Assembly (NCBI RefSeq): GCF_001590905.1
Contig: NZ_BCTT01000003.1
Location: forward strand, 248,001-312,000
Origin: Serratia grimesii NBRC 13537
Lineage (GTDB): Bacteria; Pseudomonadota; Gammaproteobacteria; Enterobacterales; Enterobacteriaceae
Direction: 5' to 3'
DNA length: 64,000 nucleotides
In this document: positions 37,825 to 46,007 of the stretch, one piece after another
How the letters are laid out: every line of letters begins with the position of its first letter
Position numbering within the stretch: the stretch's first letter is position 1
Program-made: the position numbers and the translations under genes
The notes under the pieces: generated by a model
Databases searched by the model: none
What the model was told of the DNA's origin: nothing
The model's input: the letters and a program-made list of their open reading frames with translations, nothing else

Positions 37825-39044
37825 TGAGGCGCCCTCACTTCAGCCAGAATCTTGCACAAACTTCGAATTTGCTCTTCTGTTTGCCCGGCACGCATCATGA
37901 CCCGCAAGCCAGCGGTGCCTTTAGCGACAATAGGGAAAAATACCGGGGAGACATAAAAACCGGCCTCGATTACCCGACGCCCTTCTTTGATCACCGTCTC
38001 ATCGCTCATCGGCACCAAACGGATCGGGTAAGTATTGCCGCTTTGCTCTGTTGGTATCAGTGAGTCGAAGAGTGAAATGTTGTCGTACAGTTTCTTCTGC
38101 AACAGCGGCAATTCAGCCGTTCGGTGAATGTCTGCGGAGGCCAGGCTCGCACCAATCGCAGCCGTGTTTAGATTTTGTGAATAGTTGAGCCCACCGCCAA
38201 AACGCTCGACCAGACGTAGCATCTTCTGCGAATAGCCGTTAAGCAATATTGCCGCACCGCTGGTACCGAAAGCTTTGTTGAGCGTGACCACCATTATGGT
38301 GTTCTCATTCAACGCCGGGCTGTGCGAGCGAACATAGCCGATCCCGCGCTCGCCATACGCGGAGATAGAGTGGGAATCATCGTAAAACACCATTAGGCCG
38401 TATTTGTCTTGTAGCTCGGCCAACTCTTTAACCGGCGCATATCCCCCCAGGCTATCGCTGCCATCAACCACGTAGCAGACCCGTTCGTATTTCTTGCAGC
38501 AGTCCTTGATGAAGTCGAGGTCATGGTAATTGCAGGTAACAACCTCGGTTTCATCGGCACAGGCAGGTTTAGCCGCAGCCAGCGACACATGAGCGTGCTT
38601 GTCGAAGATCATTAAAGGCCGCACACCGTTACCCAAATGCCCGGAGGCGATCAAAGGGAGCAGTCCCCCACTGATGCTGCTGGCCGACACGCCGCTGAGA
38701 ACATCGGCCTGGAACAGTTCGCCGAGCGACTCCTCCAGCGCTTTCAGCACCGGGAGCTGAACCCGGCTACGGGCGATGCAGTGATCCAGCACGCCATAAC
38801 GACGAATGGCATCGATGGCCCCCTCGATGACCTTCGGATGGGAATCCAGATTCAGGTAAGAACAACAGCTAAAGTTGATAAACTGATGGCCACTTTGGGT
38901 CGACAAAAGATCATTATCGAGCCCGGCAATAATCCCTGCGAGCCCATTCTGCTCTGACATATCCCAGAAAGGGTTACCAATACCGATAGCTTTGTCATTG
39001 TTGCGAAACTGGTTAGTTGGGACAATCCTCTTACGGCTGGTCAT
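37821..39044 (-). CDS. Alpha-oxoamine synthase (PLP-dependent)
   Basis: A 407-residue fold-type I aminotransferase-like enzyme. The alpha-oxoamine synthase pattern is clear: FSCCSYLNLDSHPKVIEGA, CYVVDGSDSLGGYAPVKELA, MVFYDDSHSISAYGERGIG and the PLP lysine in VVTLNKAFGTSGAAIL. The family condenses an amino acid with an acyl-CoA (or acyl carrier), losing CO2, to give an alpha-aminoketone. DDSHS is closer to serine palmitoyltransferase and CqsA than to KBL/BioF (DDSHA). I start at MTSRKRIVPTN (39044), whose ATG shares a base with the previous stop (TGATG) after AAGGAAGGAAC. The longer frame to 39173 lies inside the upstream gene. Confidence 0.93.
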   Translation of the reverse strand: MTSRKRIVPTNQFRNNDKAIGIGNPFWDMSEQNGLAGIIAGLDNDLLSTQSGHQFINFSCCSYLNLDSHPKVIEGAIDAIRRYGVLDHCIARSRVQLPVLKALEESLGELFQADVLSGVSASSISGGLLPLIASGHLGNGVRPLMIFDKHAHVSLAAAKPACADETEVVTCNYHDLDFIKDCCKKYERVCYVVDGSDSLGGYAPVKELAELQDKYGLMVFYDDSHSISAYGERGIGYVRSHSPALNENTIMVVTLNKAFGTSGAAILLNGYSQKMLRLVERFGGGLNYSQNLNTAAIGASLASADIHRTAELPLLQKKLYDNISLFDSLIPTEQSGNTYPIRLVPMSDETVIKEGRRVIEAGFYVSPVFFPIVAKGTAGLRVMMRAGQTEEQIRSLCKILAEVRAPQ

Positions 39045-39970
39045 CAAGTTCCTTCCTTCTTGGTAGGTTCTGGTTGATAGTTGTAGATGCCTTTGAACTT
39101 GCGGTAGGCGGCAGTGTAGAGTGCGGAATACAAGACATAGGGACGGCGCAGGATTTTTAGATCCCACAACCAAAAATTCACGTTGATGTTTAGATCGTCT
39201 AAAGATTCAGCCTGATGCCACCATCCCAGCGGCAAATAGAGCATCTCGCCGGGCTCTAAAATAAAATCACGCTTTTGTGATATTTTCGCCGCCAGGCGGG
39301 GAAAACGTTGGGGGTCAATATTATTAAAATCGAAGACCTGTGACTTATCGCCAAACCCCTTGAGAATAGAACGCGGGTAGTAATCCCGGCGGCCGGGTGG
39401 AAAAAGAACGAATCGCTTTCTTCCCTGCAGAGAAATATTAAAATTCTCCAATTCGTCAAAGTGGCTCTGTGTGAAAACTCCGTGATAACTGATCCACAAA
39501 TTAGCCGCATTCAACCCACGCCGAGAGGCTAACAACGAAAACGCGTCGAATCCGAGAATGGCATTAATATCTTCCGGACGGTGCATAATATTGGAAACCA
39601 CGCGATACCACGTATTATTGTCTTTCTGATATTCTTCATTCCCCAAAAAACCACGCAGCTGTATTTTCATGGTTTTCCAACGCTCAGTATTTTCCTTATT
39701 ACTGGCTTCCCGGAATAAGGTGACGTTATCATCACCCAAGCGCTGTGCGATAAGATCATTCGCGCTATGACTGATATCCAGGGGTAAATCTGTGATAATC
39801 ACCGGGACATCGGCTCGAAATATGGCCTCAACGCCCATGGCAACAAATTCATTAAAGGTAATACGGGGAACGGGAATACCCGTTGTTAACTGGTTCACGA
39901 TTGCCGTTTTCCTGTCTCGGTAATAATATTGAGATAGCCCATTAAATTGGGCTTGGCGTTGACTTCTCAC
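39044..39970 (-). CDS. JmjC/cupin_8-type Fe(II)- and 2-oxoglutarate-dependent oxygenase
   Basis: A 308-residue single-domain JmjC-like protein. The Fe(II) facial triad is visible: HxD in THSHFDELENF-type context (TQSHFDELENFNISL) and the distal His in LYLPLGWWHQAESLD. GRKRFVLFPPGRRDYYPRS matches the usual 2-oxoglutarate-binding region. Stand-alone bacterial members hydroxylate peptides, amino acids or metabolites. The start is uncertain: GTG 39970 has no clear ribosome-binding site and overlaps the MFS gene by 29 bp, while GTG 39898 follows AGGA and would remove the overlap. Confidence 0.87.
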   Translation of the reverse strand: MRSQRQAQFNGLSQYYYRDRKTAIVNQLTTGIPVPRITFNEFVAMGVEAIFRADVPVIITDLPLDISHSANDLIAQRLGDDNVTLFREASNKENTERWKTMKIQLRGFLGNEEYQKDNNTWYRVVSNIMHRPEDINAILGFDAFSLLASRRGLNAANLWISYHGVFTQSHFDELENFNISLQGRKRFVLFPPGRRDYYPRSILKGFGDKSQVFDFNNIDPQRFPRLAAKISQKRDFILEPGEMLYLPLGWWHQAESLDDLNINVNFWLWDLKILRRPYVLYSALYTAAYRKFKGIYNYQPEPTKKEGT

Positions 39971-41168
39971 TGAGTAATGACTGGCTGAACAGACTGGCTA
40001 ACAAGGCGAGTACGCCGGCAGCAACGGCGATCCAGGCGACGTGAGCGGCTCCTGCCTGATCAGACAGTTGCCCGCCTACCGATACCCCTAAGGAAAACCC
40101 CAGCCATCCGGCACTGGACAACCAGGAGAACCCTTCAGACAGGCACCCTTTCGGGGTTAGGGATTCCAAAAGGTTACTGCAAGTGATTAATAGCGGCGCC
40201 ACCGATATACCGGCTATAAACGCAGAGATGCCCATAATGATGGGGGCATTGGTGAACACGAGAGGAAGCGTCCCTGCACACAACGTAGCGGAAGTGATAA
40301 GCAGTAACCGTGGTTGCGGTATAGACCAGTTCATCGCACCATAACAGATGCCACCCACCAGACTACCCGCTGCACAAAGCGACAACAGCACGCCGGCCAG
40401 AGTGGGATTGCCCGCCTCTTTTGCAAAGGCAATCATCATGACGTCGATAGCACCGAGGAAGATGCCCACTGCGGCATAGGAAATCATCAGCCGACGAACC
40501 CACGCCATGCTAATGGCCTTGCGGGTATTTTTATCGGTTTTCTGCACAATAACGGGCTCTGAACGCCGATGCAGCACCAGTGCCATAGAACCACTGAACG
40601 TAAGTATGGCGCACAAGATCAAACCTGCGGCAGGGTGTAACACGGTTGCTAAAACAATGGCTATTAGCGGCCCCAATAAGAAAATAATTTCATCGAGAAC
40701 CGTCTCTAATGCATACGCCGTTCGTAATGCCTCATCGGTAACCATCGACGCCCAACGCGTCCGAATAAATCCATCAACCGGTACGGATGAACAACCAATA
40801 CAAATAGCCGCAGCCATGATCGCCCATAGATGTGCGTTGAATAGCACTAAGACGATAAGTAGCGCTATTGCAATGACATGACAGCAGCTGGTGGTAATAA
40901 GGACCTTTCGCTGACTTATTTGGTCAGCAAATCGACCCAAAACGGGACTGGCTAACGCTTGTGTAATCATTAGCGTTCCAGCGACAGTGCCTGCGATCCA
41001 CAGCGAGTTAGTGGTTGCAGAAATTAACATGATGCAGCTAATAGAGCGCATCGCCACAGGAAATCGAACGAGCAGACCAAATAATGAAAGCGTAGCATGT
41101 CCAGGTCCGGACAGTAATCTAGTATAGGAAGCAAAACTGAATGTAGACTCAAGGTCTTTTGTTTCCAT
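39942..41168 (-). CDS. MFS transporter, probable exporter of the operon product
   Basis: A 408-residue protein with about 12 hydrophobic segments. The MFS loop 2-3 motif is recognisable as ASPVLGRFADQISQRKVLIT. Other stretches (FVTNAPII-type loops and GFSLGVSVGGQLSDQ) fit MFS drug/metabolite exporters. It is the first gene of the operon, transcribed from the 598-bp gap shared with the M24 peptidase. An exporter encoded ahead of biosynthetic enzymes suggests the product leaves the cell or is toxic to it. Confidence 0.9.
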   Translation of the reverse strand: METKDLESTFSFASYTRLLSGPGHATLSLFGLLVRFPVAMRSISCIMLISATTNSLWIAGTVAGTLMITQALASPVLGRFADQISQRKVLITTSCCHVIAIALLIVLVLFNAHLWAIMAAAICIGCSSVPVDGFIRTRWASMVTDEALRTAYALETVLDEIIFLLGPLIAIVLATVLHPAAGLILCAILTFSGSMALVLHRRSEPVIVQKTDKNTRKAISMAWVRRLMISYAAVGIFLGAIDVMMIAFAKEAGNPTLAGVLLSLCAAGSLVGGICYGAMNWSIPQPRLLLITSATLCAGTLPLVFTNAPIIMGISAFIAGISVAPLLITCSNLLESLTPKGCLSEGFSWLSSAGWLGFSLGVSVGGQLSDQAGAAHVAWIAVAAGVLALLASLFSQSLLSEKSTPSPI

Positions 41169-41389
41169 AAAGGACTCTCGTTAATAAAATTAGGTATACG
41201 CCAGCGACCAGATATATCAATTAAAATATATCCAATCACTTATCATAAGATGCGTACAACGCGGAAAATCATTAATTTATAAGATTCACATTACCGCTGG
41301 CGTGTAATTAGCACTCAGAATTAACCCCACTTTACCTACAGCGTAGGCAGCTTAGTATTTTTAATATTCACAGCATCGTGATTGATAAT

Positions 41390-41406
41390 GATTCATGCCC
41401 CTCTTG
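41390..41406. promoter_or_regulatory. Fur-box-like sequence
   Basis: GATTGATAATGATTCAT contains GATAATGAT, the first half of the Fur consensus, then a partial match to the second half. Such AT-rich matches occur by chance, so this is only a candidate. Confidence 0.25.
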
Positions 41407-41624
41407 GAAAATTAGAAAATCAAATAAGAACATTTAATAAGATGGGCATTAAGAATTAGCAACGCTAATCAATATTTACAAGAGCATTTTTGCATCACAA
41501 TACTGCATTTATGCATTGTGATTAAAATACAATAGGTTACCTTATGATTCATGTGAAAATATAATTCCTGGTTAGCCTATAACACCATTTACTCCAAAAT
41601 CTGTTGGGTGGCCTCGTTTGCATC

Positions 41625-41663
41625 ACGGCACCGGAGAAAACTGTGCCGTAATCGACAGTTTTC
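41625..41663 (+). promoter_or_regulatory. Overlapping, mutually exclusive hairpins in the M24 peptidase leader
   Basis: Stem A pairs ACGGCAC (41625-41631) with GTGCCGT (41643-41649). Stem B pairs GAAAACTGT (41636-41644) with ACAGTTTTC (41655-41663) and is followed by TTATC. Both are perfect and they share bases, so only one can form at a time, which is the arrangement of an attenuator or riboswitch-like switch. A third stem CTGGG/CCCAG (41722-41738) precedes the ribosome-binding site AAGGAG. Confidence 0.45.
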
Positions 41664-41766
41664 TTATCTATTGAAGCCAAGTATTGGTACTGCGCTTTAC
41701 TTATGATGAAGGTTTAGCATGCTGGGACATTGACCCAGATATTTCACATTTCACAAGGAGAAAAGC

Positions 41767-42993
41767 ATGGCTACAGGCATTGGCGGTTGCACGCCGCAAG
41801 ACGCCCTGGAACAGTTGCAACCGTTAACGGACAATCCGCCTGACATTGCCGCCAGTGAGTACCGACAACGCATTCAACAAGCACAACACCTGATGCGCCA
41901 AAACGGCATTGACGCCTGCTACATCAATGCGGGTAGCAATTTGCTCTATTTTACCGGGACCCATTGGTCGCCCAGCGAGCGCATGGTGGGCGCAGTGATC
42001 CCAGCTGAAGGGGAAGTCGCCTATATTGTGCCCTGGTTTGAAATCGGTACGTTCAAAGACGCGCAAGTTGTTGAGGCCGAGATATTCAGTTGGCACGAAG
42101 AGGAAGACCCCTATCAGCTGTTCTTCACTGTTCTGGCTTCTCGTGGGCTGGCTGGCCACGGTCGTCAGTACAAAATAGCCATTTGCGAAACCGCGTCAGT
42201 GACACTGTTCCTTGGTTTGCAGCAGCATGCAGGCAACATGAGCTTGATCAGCTCACAGCCTATCACCGGGCACTGCCGTAGCCGTAAATCGGCAACGGAA
42301 ATCGCACTGATGCAGACGGCCAATAACATTACGTTGCGTGTACAGCAGGCCGCAGCAAGTATATTGCGTCCAGGTCTCACCGCCAGAGAGCTGGTCGATT
42401 TCGTCGATAAAGCCCATCGTAAAATGGGCACATCAGGGTCTTACTTTTGTATTGCGCTATTTGGATCGGATAGTGCGTTCCCGCACGGTGTGAAAGAGCC
42501 TAAGCCGTTGCAGCACAACGATGTCGTGCTGCTCGATACCGGTTGCCGCTACAAAGATTATTTGTCTGATATTACCCGCACCTATGTGTACGGTGACGCC
42601 AGCGAGCGGCAACGTTTCGCGTGGCAAGCCGAACATGAAGCGCAGGCCGCGGCGTTTGCGGTTATCGCACCGGGTGTGCCCTGCCATAAAGTGGATGATG
42701 CTGCGCGCGAAGTGCTGGTCTCTCATGGCTTCGGGCCAGATTATCAGTTGCCGGGCTTGCCACATCGTACCGGACACGGTATTGGGCTGGACATTCATGA
42801 AGCCCCCTATCTGATCCGTAAACACGCGCAGCCGCTCGATGTCGGCATGTGTGCCAGCATCGAACCCATGTTATGCCTGCCGGGTGAGTTCGGTATTCGC
42901 CTTGAGGACCATTTTTACGTCACTGAGAACGGAGCTCGCTGGTTTACCCCACCAGCAAAATCCATTGACGATCCTTTCGATATAGCCCCCTGA
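41767..42993 (+). CDS. M24-family metallopeptidase (Xaa-Pro peptidase-like)
   Basis: A 408-residue protein with an N-terminal creatinase-like domain (YRQRIQQAQHLMRQNGIDAC) and the C-terminal pita-bread catalytic domain. All five metal ligands are present: Asp in VVLLDTGCRYKD, Asp in LSDITRTYVYG, His in TGHGIGLDIHEAP, Glu in ASIEPMLCLPG and Glu in GIRLEDHFYV. Substrates of this family include Xaa-Pro peptides, creatine and other amide-bonded small molecules. It reads divergently from the eight-gene operon. A strong AAGGAG precedes the ATG. Confidence 0.92.
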   Translation: MATGIGGCTPQDALEQLQPLTDNPPDIAASEYRQRIQQAQHLMRQNGIDACYINAGSNLLYFTGTHWSPSERMVGAVIPAEGEVAYIVPWFEIGTFKDAQVVEAEIFSWHEEEDPYQLFFTVLASRGLAGHGRQYKIAICETASVTLFLGLQQHAGNMSLISSQPITGHCRSRKSATEIALMQTANNITLRVQQAAASILRPGLTARELVDFVDKAHRKMGTSGSYFCIALFGSDSAFPHGVKEPKPLQHNDVVLLDTGCRYKDYLSDITRTYVYGDASERQRFAWQAEHEAQAAAFAVIAPGVPCHKVDDAAREVLVSHGFGPDYQLPGLPHRTGHGIGLDIHEAPYLIRKHAQPLDVGMCASIEPMLCLPGEFGIRLEDHFYVTENGARWFTPPAKSIDDPFDIAP

Positions 42994-43198
42994 AAGCACA
43001 TCCGGGCGGTGCTACCGCTCGGATTTATACATCGAGGAAAACAACCGATAAACACCGAACGTGGATAAGAGGTCACACATCCCCCTGGGGCCTCATTGCA
43101 TCACCACAGATGCCCACGATCAAACTGCGGTTAATCGGTTGGCGTAAACGTGAAAATAGATTAGTTTTAAGCTCTGACTTTCTAATGCACCGGATGCT

Positions 43199-44167
43199 AT
43201 GACTACCCAAACGCAACAACCTCAGGCTGTTTTCAGCCCTGTTACTCGCCATGCGATCTTCCTGGTCGCAACATTATCGACACAGCCAGCACACCCCGCG
43301 ACAGTACGTGGTTGGTGCGCCGATATCAGTGGCGTGATCCGTTCCGTCGGTAAAAGATCCCCAGCAGGTAACTTAACCTGCGTCTGCGGATTTGGTTCTA
43401 CAGCCTGGGATCGGCTATTTGGTCAGCCACGTCCGTCACAACTCCATCCTTTTCGCGAAATAGGCTCCGGTGCCCGCATTGCCGTTTCCACACCCGGCGA
43501 TATTCTGTTGCATATCCGTGCCGATGAGATGGATCTGTGCTTTGAACTCGCAACCCAGTTAATGAACAAACTCGGCGATGCCGTAACGGTCATTGAGGAA
43601 GTTCACGGTTTCCGATATTTCGATCAACGGGCAATGATTGGCTTTGTCGACGGCACAGAAAACCCTGAGGGACATGAAGCCTTCGACTACACGGTGATTG
43701 GCAACGAAGACGCCGCGTTTTCTGGCGGTAGCTACGTGTTGGTACAAAAATACCTGCATGATATGAAGGGCTGGAATTCACTGACCGTTGAAACGCAAGA
43801 GAACATTATTGGTCGTCACAAACAATCCAATATTGAGCTGGATGAAGACGTCAAACCTTCATCATCTCACAGTTCGTTGACCACACTGGTGGATGAGAAT
43901 GGCGATGAAGTCAAAATCTTGCGTGACAATATGCCCTTTGGTAAACCCGGCATGGGCGAGTTTGGCACTTACTTTATTGGCTACGCGCGTTCCCCTCAAC
44001 CTATCGAACAAATGCTGGAAAACATGTTTGTTGGCCGCCCGGCAGGCAACTATGATCGCCTGCTTGATTTCAGCCACGCGGTCACCGGCAGCCTGTTCTT
44101 TGTACCCTCGGCGACCTTGCTAGAAGACTTGGCCGAACGCAATGCCCCAGAAGGAGTGCCTCAGTAA
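43199..44167 (+). CDS. DyP-type haem peroxidase (YfeX-like)
   Basis: A 322-residue dye-decolorising peroxidase. The family's catalytic distal motif GxxDG is present as MIGFVDGTENPEGHEAFDY, and SGGSYVLVQKYLHDMKGWNS and GRHKQSNIELDED are typical of the bacterial B-type/YfeX group. The proximal haem His is expected in KPSSSHSSLTTLVDE. No signal peptide is seen, so it is cytoplasmic, possibly encapsulin-independent. It follows the peptidase gene by 205 bp and converges on the IclR gene. Confidence 0.93.
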   Translation: MTTQTQQPQAVFSPVTRHAIFLVATLSTQPAHPATVRGWCADISGVIRSVGKRSPAGNLTCVCGFGSTAWDRLFGQPRPSQLHPFREIGSGARIAVSTPGDILLHIRADEMDLCFELATQLMNKLGDAVTVIEEVHGFRYFDQRAMIGFVDGTENPEGHEAFDYTVIGNEDAAFSGGSYVLVQKYLHDMKGWNSLTVETQENIIGRHKQSNIELDEDVKPSSSHSSLTTLVDENGDEVKILRDNMPFGKPGMGEFGTYFIGYARSPQPIEQMLENMFVGRPAGNYDRLLDFSHAVTGSLFFVPSATLLEDLAERNAPEGVPQ

Positions 44168-44189
44168 CCGCCCCACGGCCTTATTTTGT

Positions 44190-45023
44190 TTACAGCAGCA
44201 GCGCCAGTTCCATTGCCGTGCGCTGCAACTGTGGCAATACCCGCTCACGCAATTCAGCCGACGATATTTGCGAGGCGTTGACGCCCACGTTCATCGCCGC
44301 CACGACCCCACCTTTACGTGAATGCATGGGCACCGCGATCGAACGCAAGCCTATCTCCAATTGCTGATCATTGATGGCATAACCCTGTCGGCGCACTTTC
44401 GCCAACTGTTCACGCAGTTGCTGTGCATTGGTCACGGTGAACTCGGTCAGCGGTTCGAAGTTCACTCGCGACAGATAATCTTCCAATTGCTCTTCATTCA
44501 GCGCGCTAAGAAGCACCAACCCCATGGACGTCGCGTAGGCGGGCAAACGGCTGCCCCGACCCAGATCGATTGTCATGATGCGCTTAACCGATGCACGGGC
44601 GATATAGAGGATATTGTCACCGTCCAGCGTCGCTACCGAGCAAGATTCGTTTAGCAGTTTACTGAGGTAATCCAACGAATTTTGCGCGGCTTTCGCCAAT
44701 TCGGACGAGGAAAGATAGGCATGACCAATGGTCAGCACCCTTGGCAGCAGCCGGTAATGGCGGCCATCGGGGCAATGCACAAAACCCAAAGCACGCAGGG
44801 TGTACAGACATCGACGCACCGCTGCACGCGGAATACCGGTGATTTGACTGATTTGAGAAACAGACATTTGTGAATACTGTGGCTGAAAAGCCTGCAGTAC
44901 CTCCAACCCTCTGGCCAATGAGGCCATAAAATTAGGGTCCCCTTTGTATTGATCGTTGCTTAAATCACTGATTTCCTGCAAACGACGCAATTCTCCAGCG
45001 CCAAATTCCGACACGTCACTCAT
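44190..45023 (-). CDS. IclR-family regulator of the beta-ketoadipate genes (PcaR/PcaU-like)
   Basis: A 277-residue IclR protein. The N-terminal winged HTH (FMASLARGLEVLQAFQPQYS then ISQITGIPRAAVRRCLYTLR) and the C-terminal effector domain (ILYIARASVKRIMTIDLGRG and GSRLPAYATSMGLVLLSAL) have the pattern of PcaR/PcaU/PobR activators that sense beta-ketoadipate or related aromatics. I start at MSDVSEFGAGELRRL (45023), after GGGAG. It is divergent from pcaIJ and is the only regulator next to the 11-gene benzoate operon. Confidence 0.92.
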   Translation of the reverse strand: MSDVSEFGAGELRRLQEISDLSNDQYKGDPNFMASLARGLEVLQAFQPQYSQMSVSQISQITGIPRAAVRRCLYTLRALGFVHCPDGRHYRLLPRVLTIGHAYLSSSELAKAAQNSLDYLSKLLNESCSVATLDGDNILYIARASVKRIMTIDLGRGSRLPAYATSMGLVLLSALNEEQLEDYLSRVNFEPLTEFTVTNAQQLREQLAKVRRQGYAINDQQLEIGLRSIAVPMHSRKGGVVAAMNVGVNASQISSAELRERVLPQLQRTAMELALLL

Positions 45024-45190
45024 CCTGATCTCCCATTCAATCAACCTGCCTATTATATACCCGTCGCCTTTCACGTTGCAGCGCTGTTACCGGCGTTCGT
45101 TCACTCCAGCCACTGACGAAAACCCCGAGCCCGGTGTCAGTGAGTGATTTAGCTACCTGCATCACAAAATTCATCGCCAACTTATCAATG

Positions 45191-45224
45191 TTTCGATAAT
45201 CGCACAATGAACTGATATTCGCAC
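45191..45224 (+). promoter_or_regulatory. Operator-like repeats for the IclR regulator
   Basis: TTTCGATAATCGCAC (45191-45205) is almost the PcaR operator as I remember it, and a second half-match, CTGATATTCGCAC, ends at 45224, 19 bp or about two helical turns further on. Both lie in the divergent gap between the regulator and pcaI. Confidence 0.65.
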
Positions 45225-45309
45225 TTGCTGCTTAATTTTTCATCCCATAAATTGATTTCAGACCCCTTAATACGGCGCTGACAGATTCTCAGCATACCGA
45301 GGAGAGCAA

Positions 45310-45996
45310 ATGATCGATAAAAGTGTGGCATCCGCAGACGCCGCTGTCGCTGATATCCCTGACGGCACAACCATTATGGTCGGTGGTTTTGGCCCTGCCG
45401 GTCAGCCTTATGCGCTGTTGGATGCGCTGATTCGTCATCGTCCGCGCGATCTGACGTTGATCAGCAATAACGCCGGCAACGGGGATTTTGGCCTGGCAGC
45501 GCTGCTGAAGGCCGGCTGCGTCCGTAAGGTGATCTGCTCATTCCCACGTCAGTCCGACTCTTGGGTATTTGACGATTTATACCGCCGTGGCGAATTGGAG
45601 CTCGAGTTGATCCCTCAGGGTAATCTGGCGGCACGCATTCAGGCTGCCGGCGCTGGGCTCGGTGGTTTTTATACCCCAACAGGCTATGGCACCGAACTGG
45701 CACAGGGTAAGGAAACCCGCGAAATTGACGGTCGGCACTATGTATTTGAACTGCCGCTGAAGGCCGACTTTGCGCTGATCAAGGCTGACAGGGCCGATCG
45801 TTGGGGCAACCTGCTGTACTACAAAACCGGGCGAAACTTCGGGCCGATTATGGCGATGGCCGCCGCCTGCACAATTGCCGAGGTCAATCGGATGGTGCCA
45901 CTGGGTGAATTGGATCCCGAAAACATTATTACGCCAGGGATTTTCGTCCAGCGCCTGGTGACCACACCTGACCACTCTGCGCAGTTGTCGGCTTAA
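45310..45996 (+). CDS. pcaI: 3-oxoadipate CoA-transferase, alpha subunit
   Basis: With its partner it moves CoA from succinyl-CoA to 3-oxoadipate. The 228-residue subunit has the family I CoA-transferase features MVGGFGPAGQPYALLDALIR and LTLISNNAGNGDFGLAALL. AGGAG precedes the ATG. It is the first gene of an 11-gene plus-strand operon running from 3-oxoadipate breakdown back to benzoate oxidation, and is followed by its beta subunit after 11 bp. Confidence 0.95.
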   Translation: MIDKSVASADAAVADIPDGTTIMVGGFGPAGQPYALLDALIRHRPRDLTLISNNAGNGDFGLAALLKAGCVRKVICSFPRQSDSWVFDDLYRRGELELELIPQGNLAARIQAAGAGLGGFYTPTGYGTELAQGKETREIDGRHYVFELPLKADFALIKADRADRWGNLLYYKTGRNFGPIMAMAAACTIAEVNRMVPLGELDPENIITPGIFVQRLVTTPDHSAQLSA

Positions 45997-46007
45997 GGAA
46001 CACTCCC

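Larger units (their letters stand above)
41169..41766. promoter_or_regulatory. Divergent control region between the eight-gene operon and the M24 peptidase
   Basis: About 600 bp without a gene and mostly AT-rich. On the plus strand TTACCT-17 nt-TATAAT (-10 at 41560-41565) is a plausible promoter for the peptidase gene, giving a leader of about 195 nt that holds three hairpins (41625-41738). A Fur-box-like sequence lies at 41390-41406. I found no clear promoter for the minus-strand operon. Confidence 0.6.

Noticed and set aside
39045-39173. 43-residue N-terminal extension of the oxoamine synthase
   Set aside because: It lies inside the JmjC gene, has no family similarity, and a much better start with a strong ribosome-binding site is at 39044.
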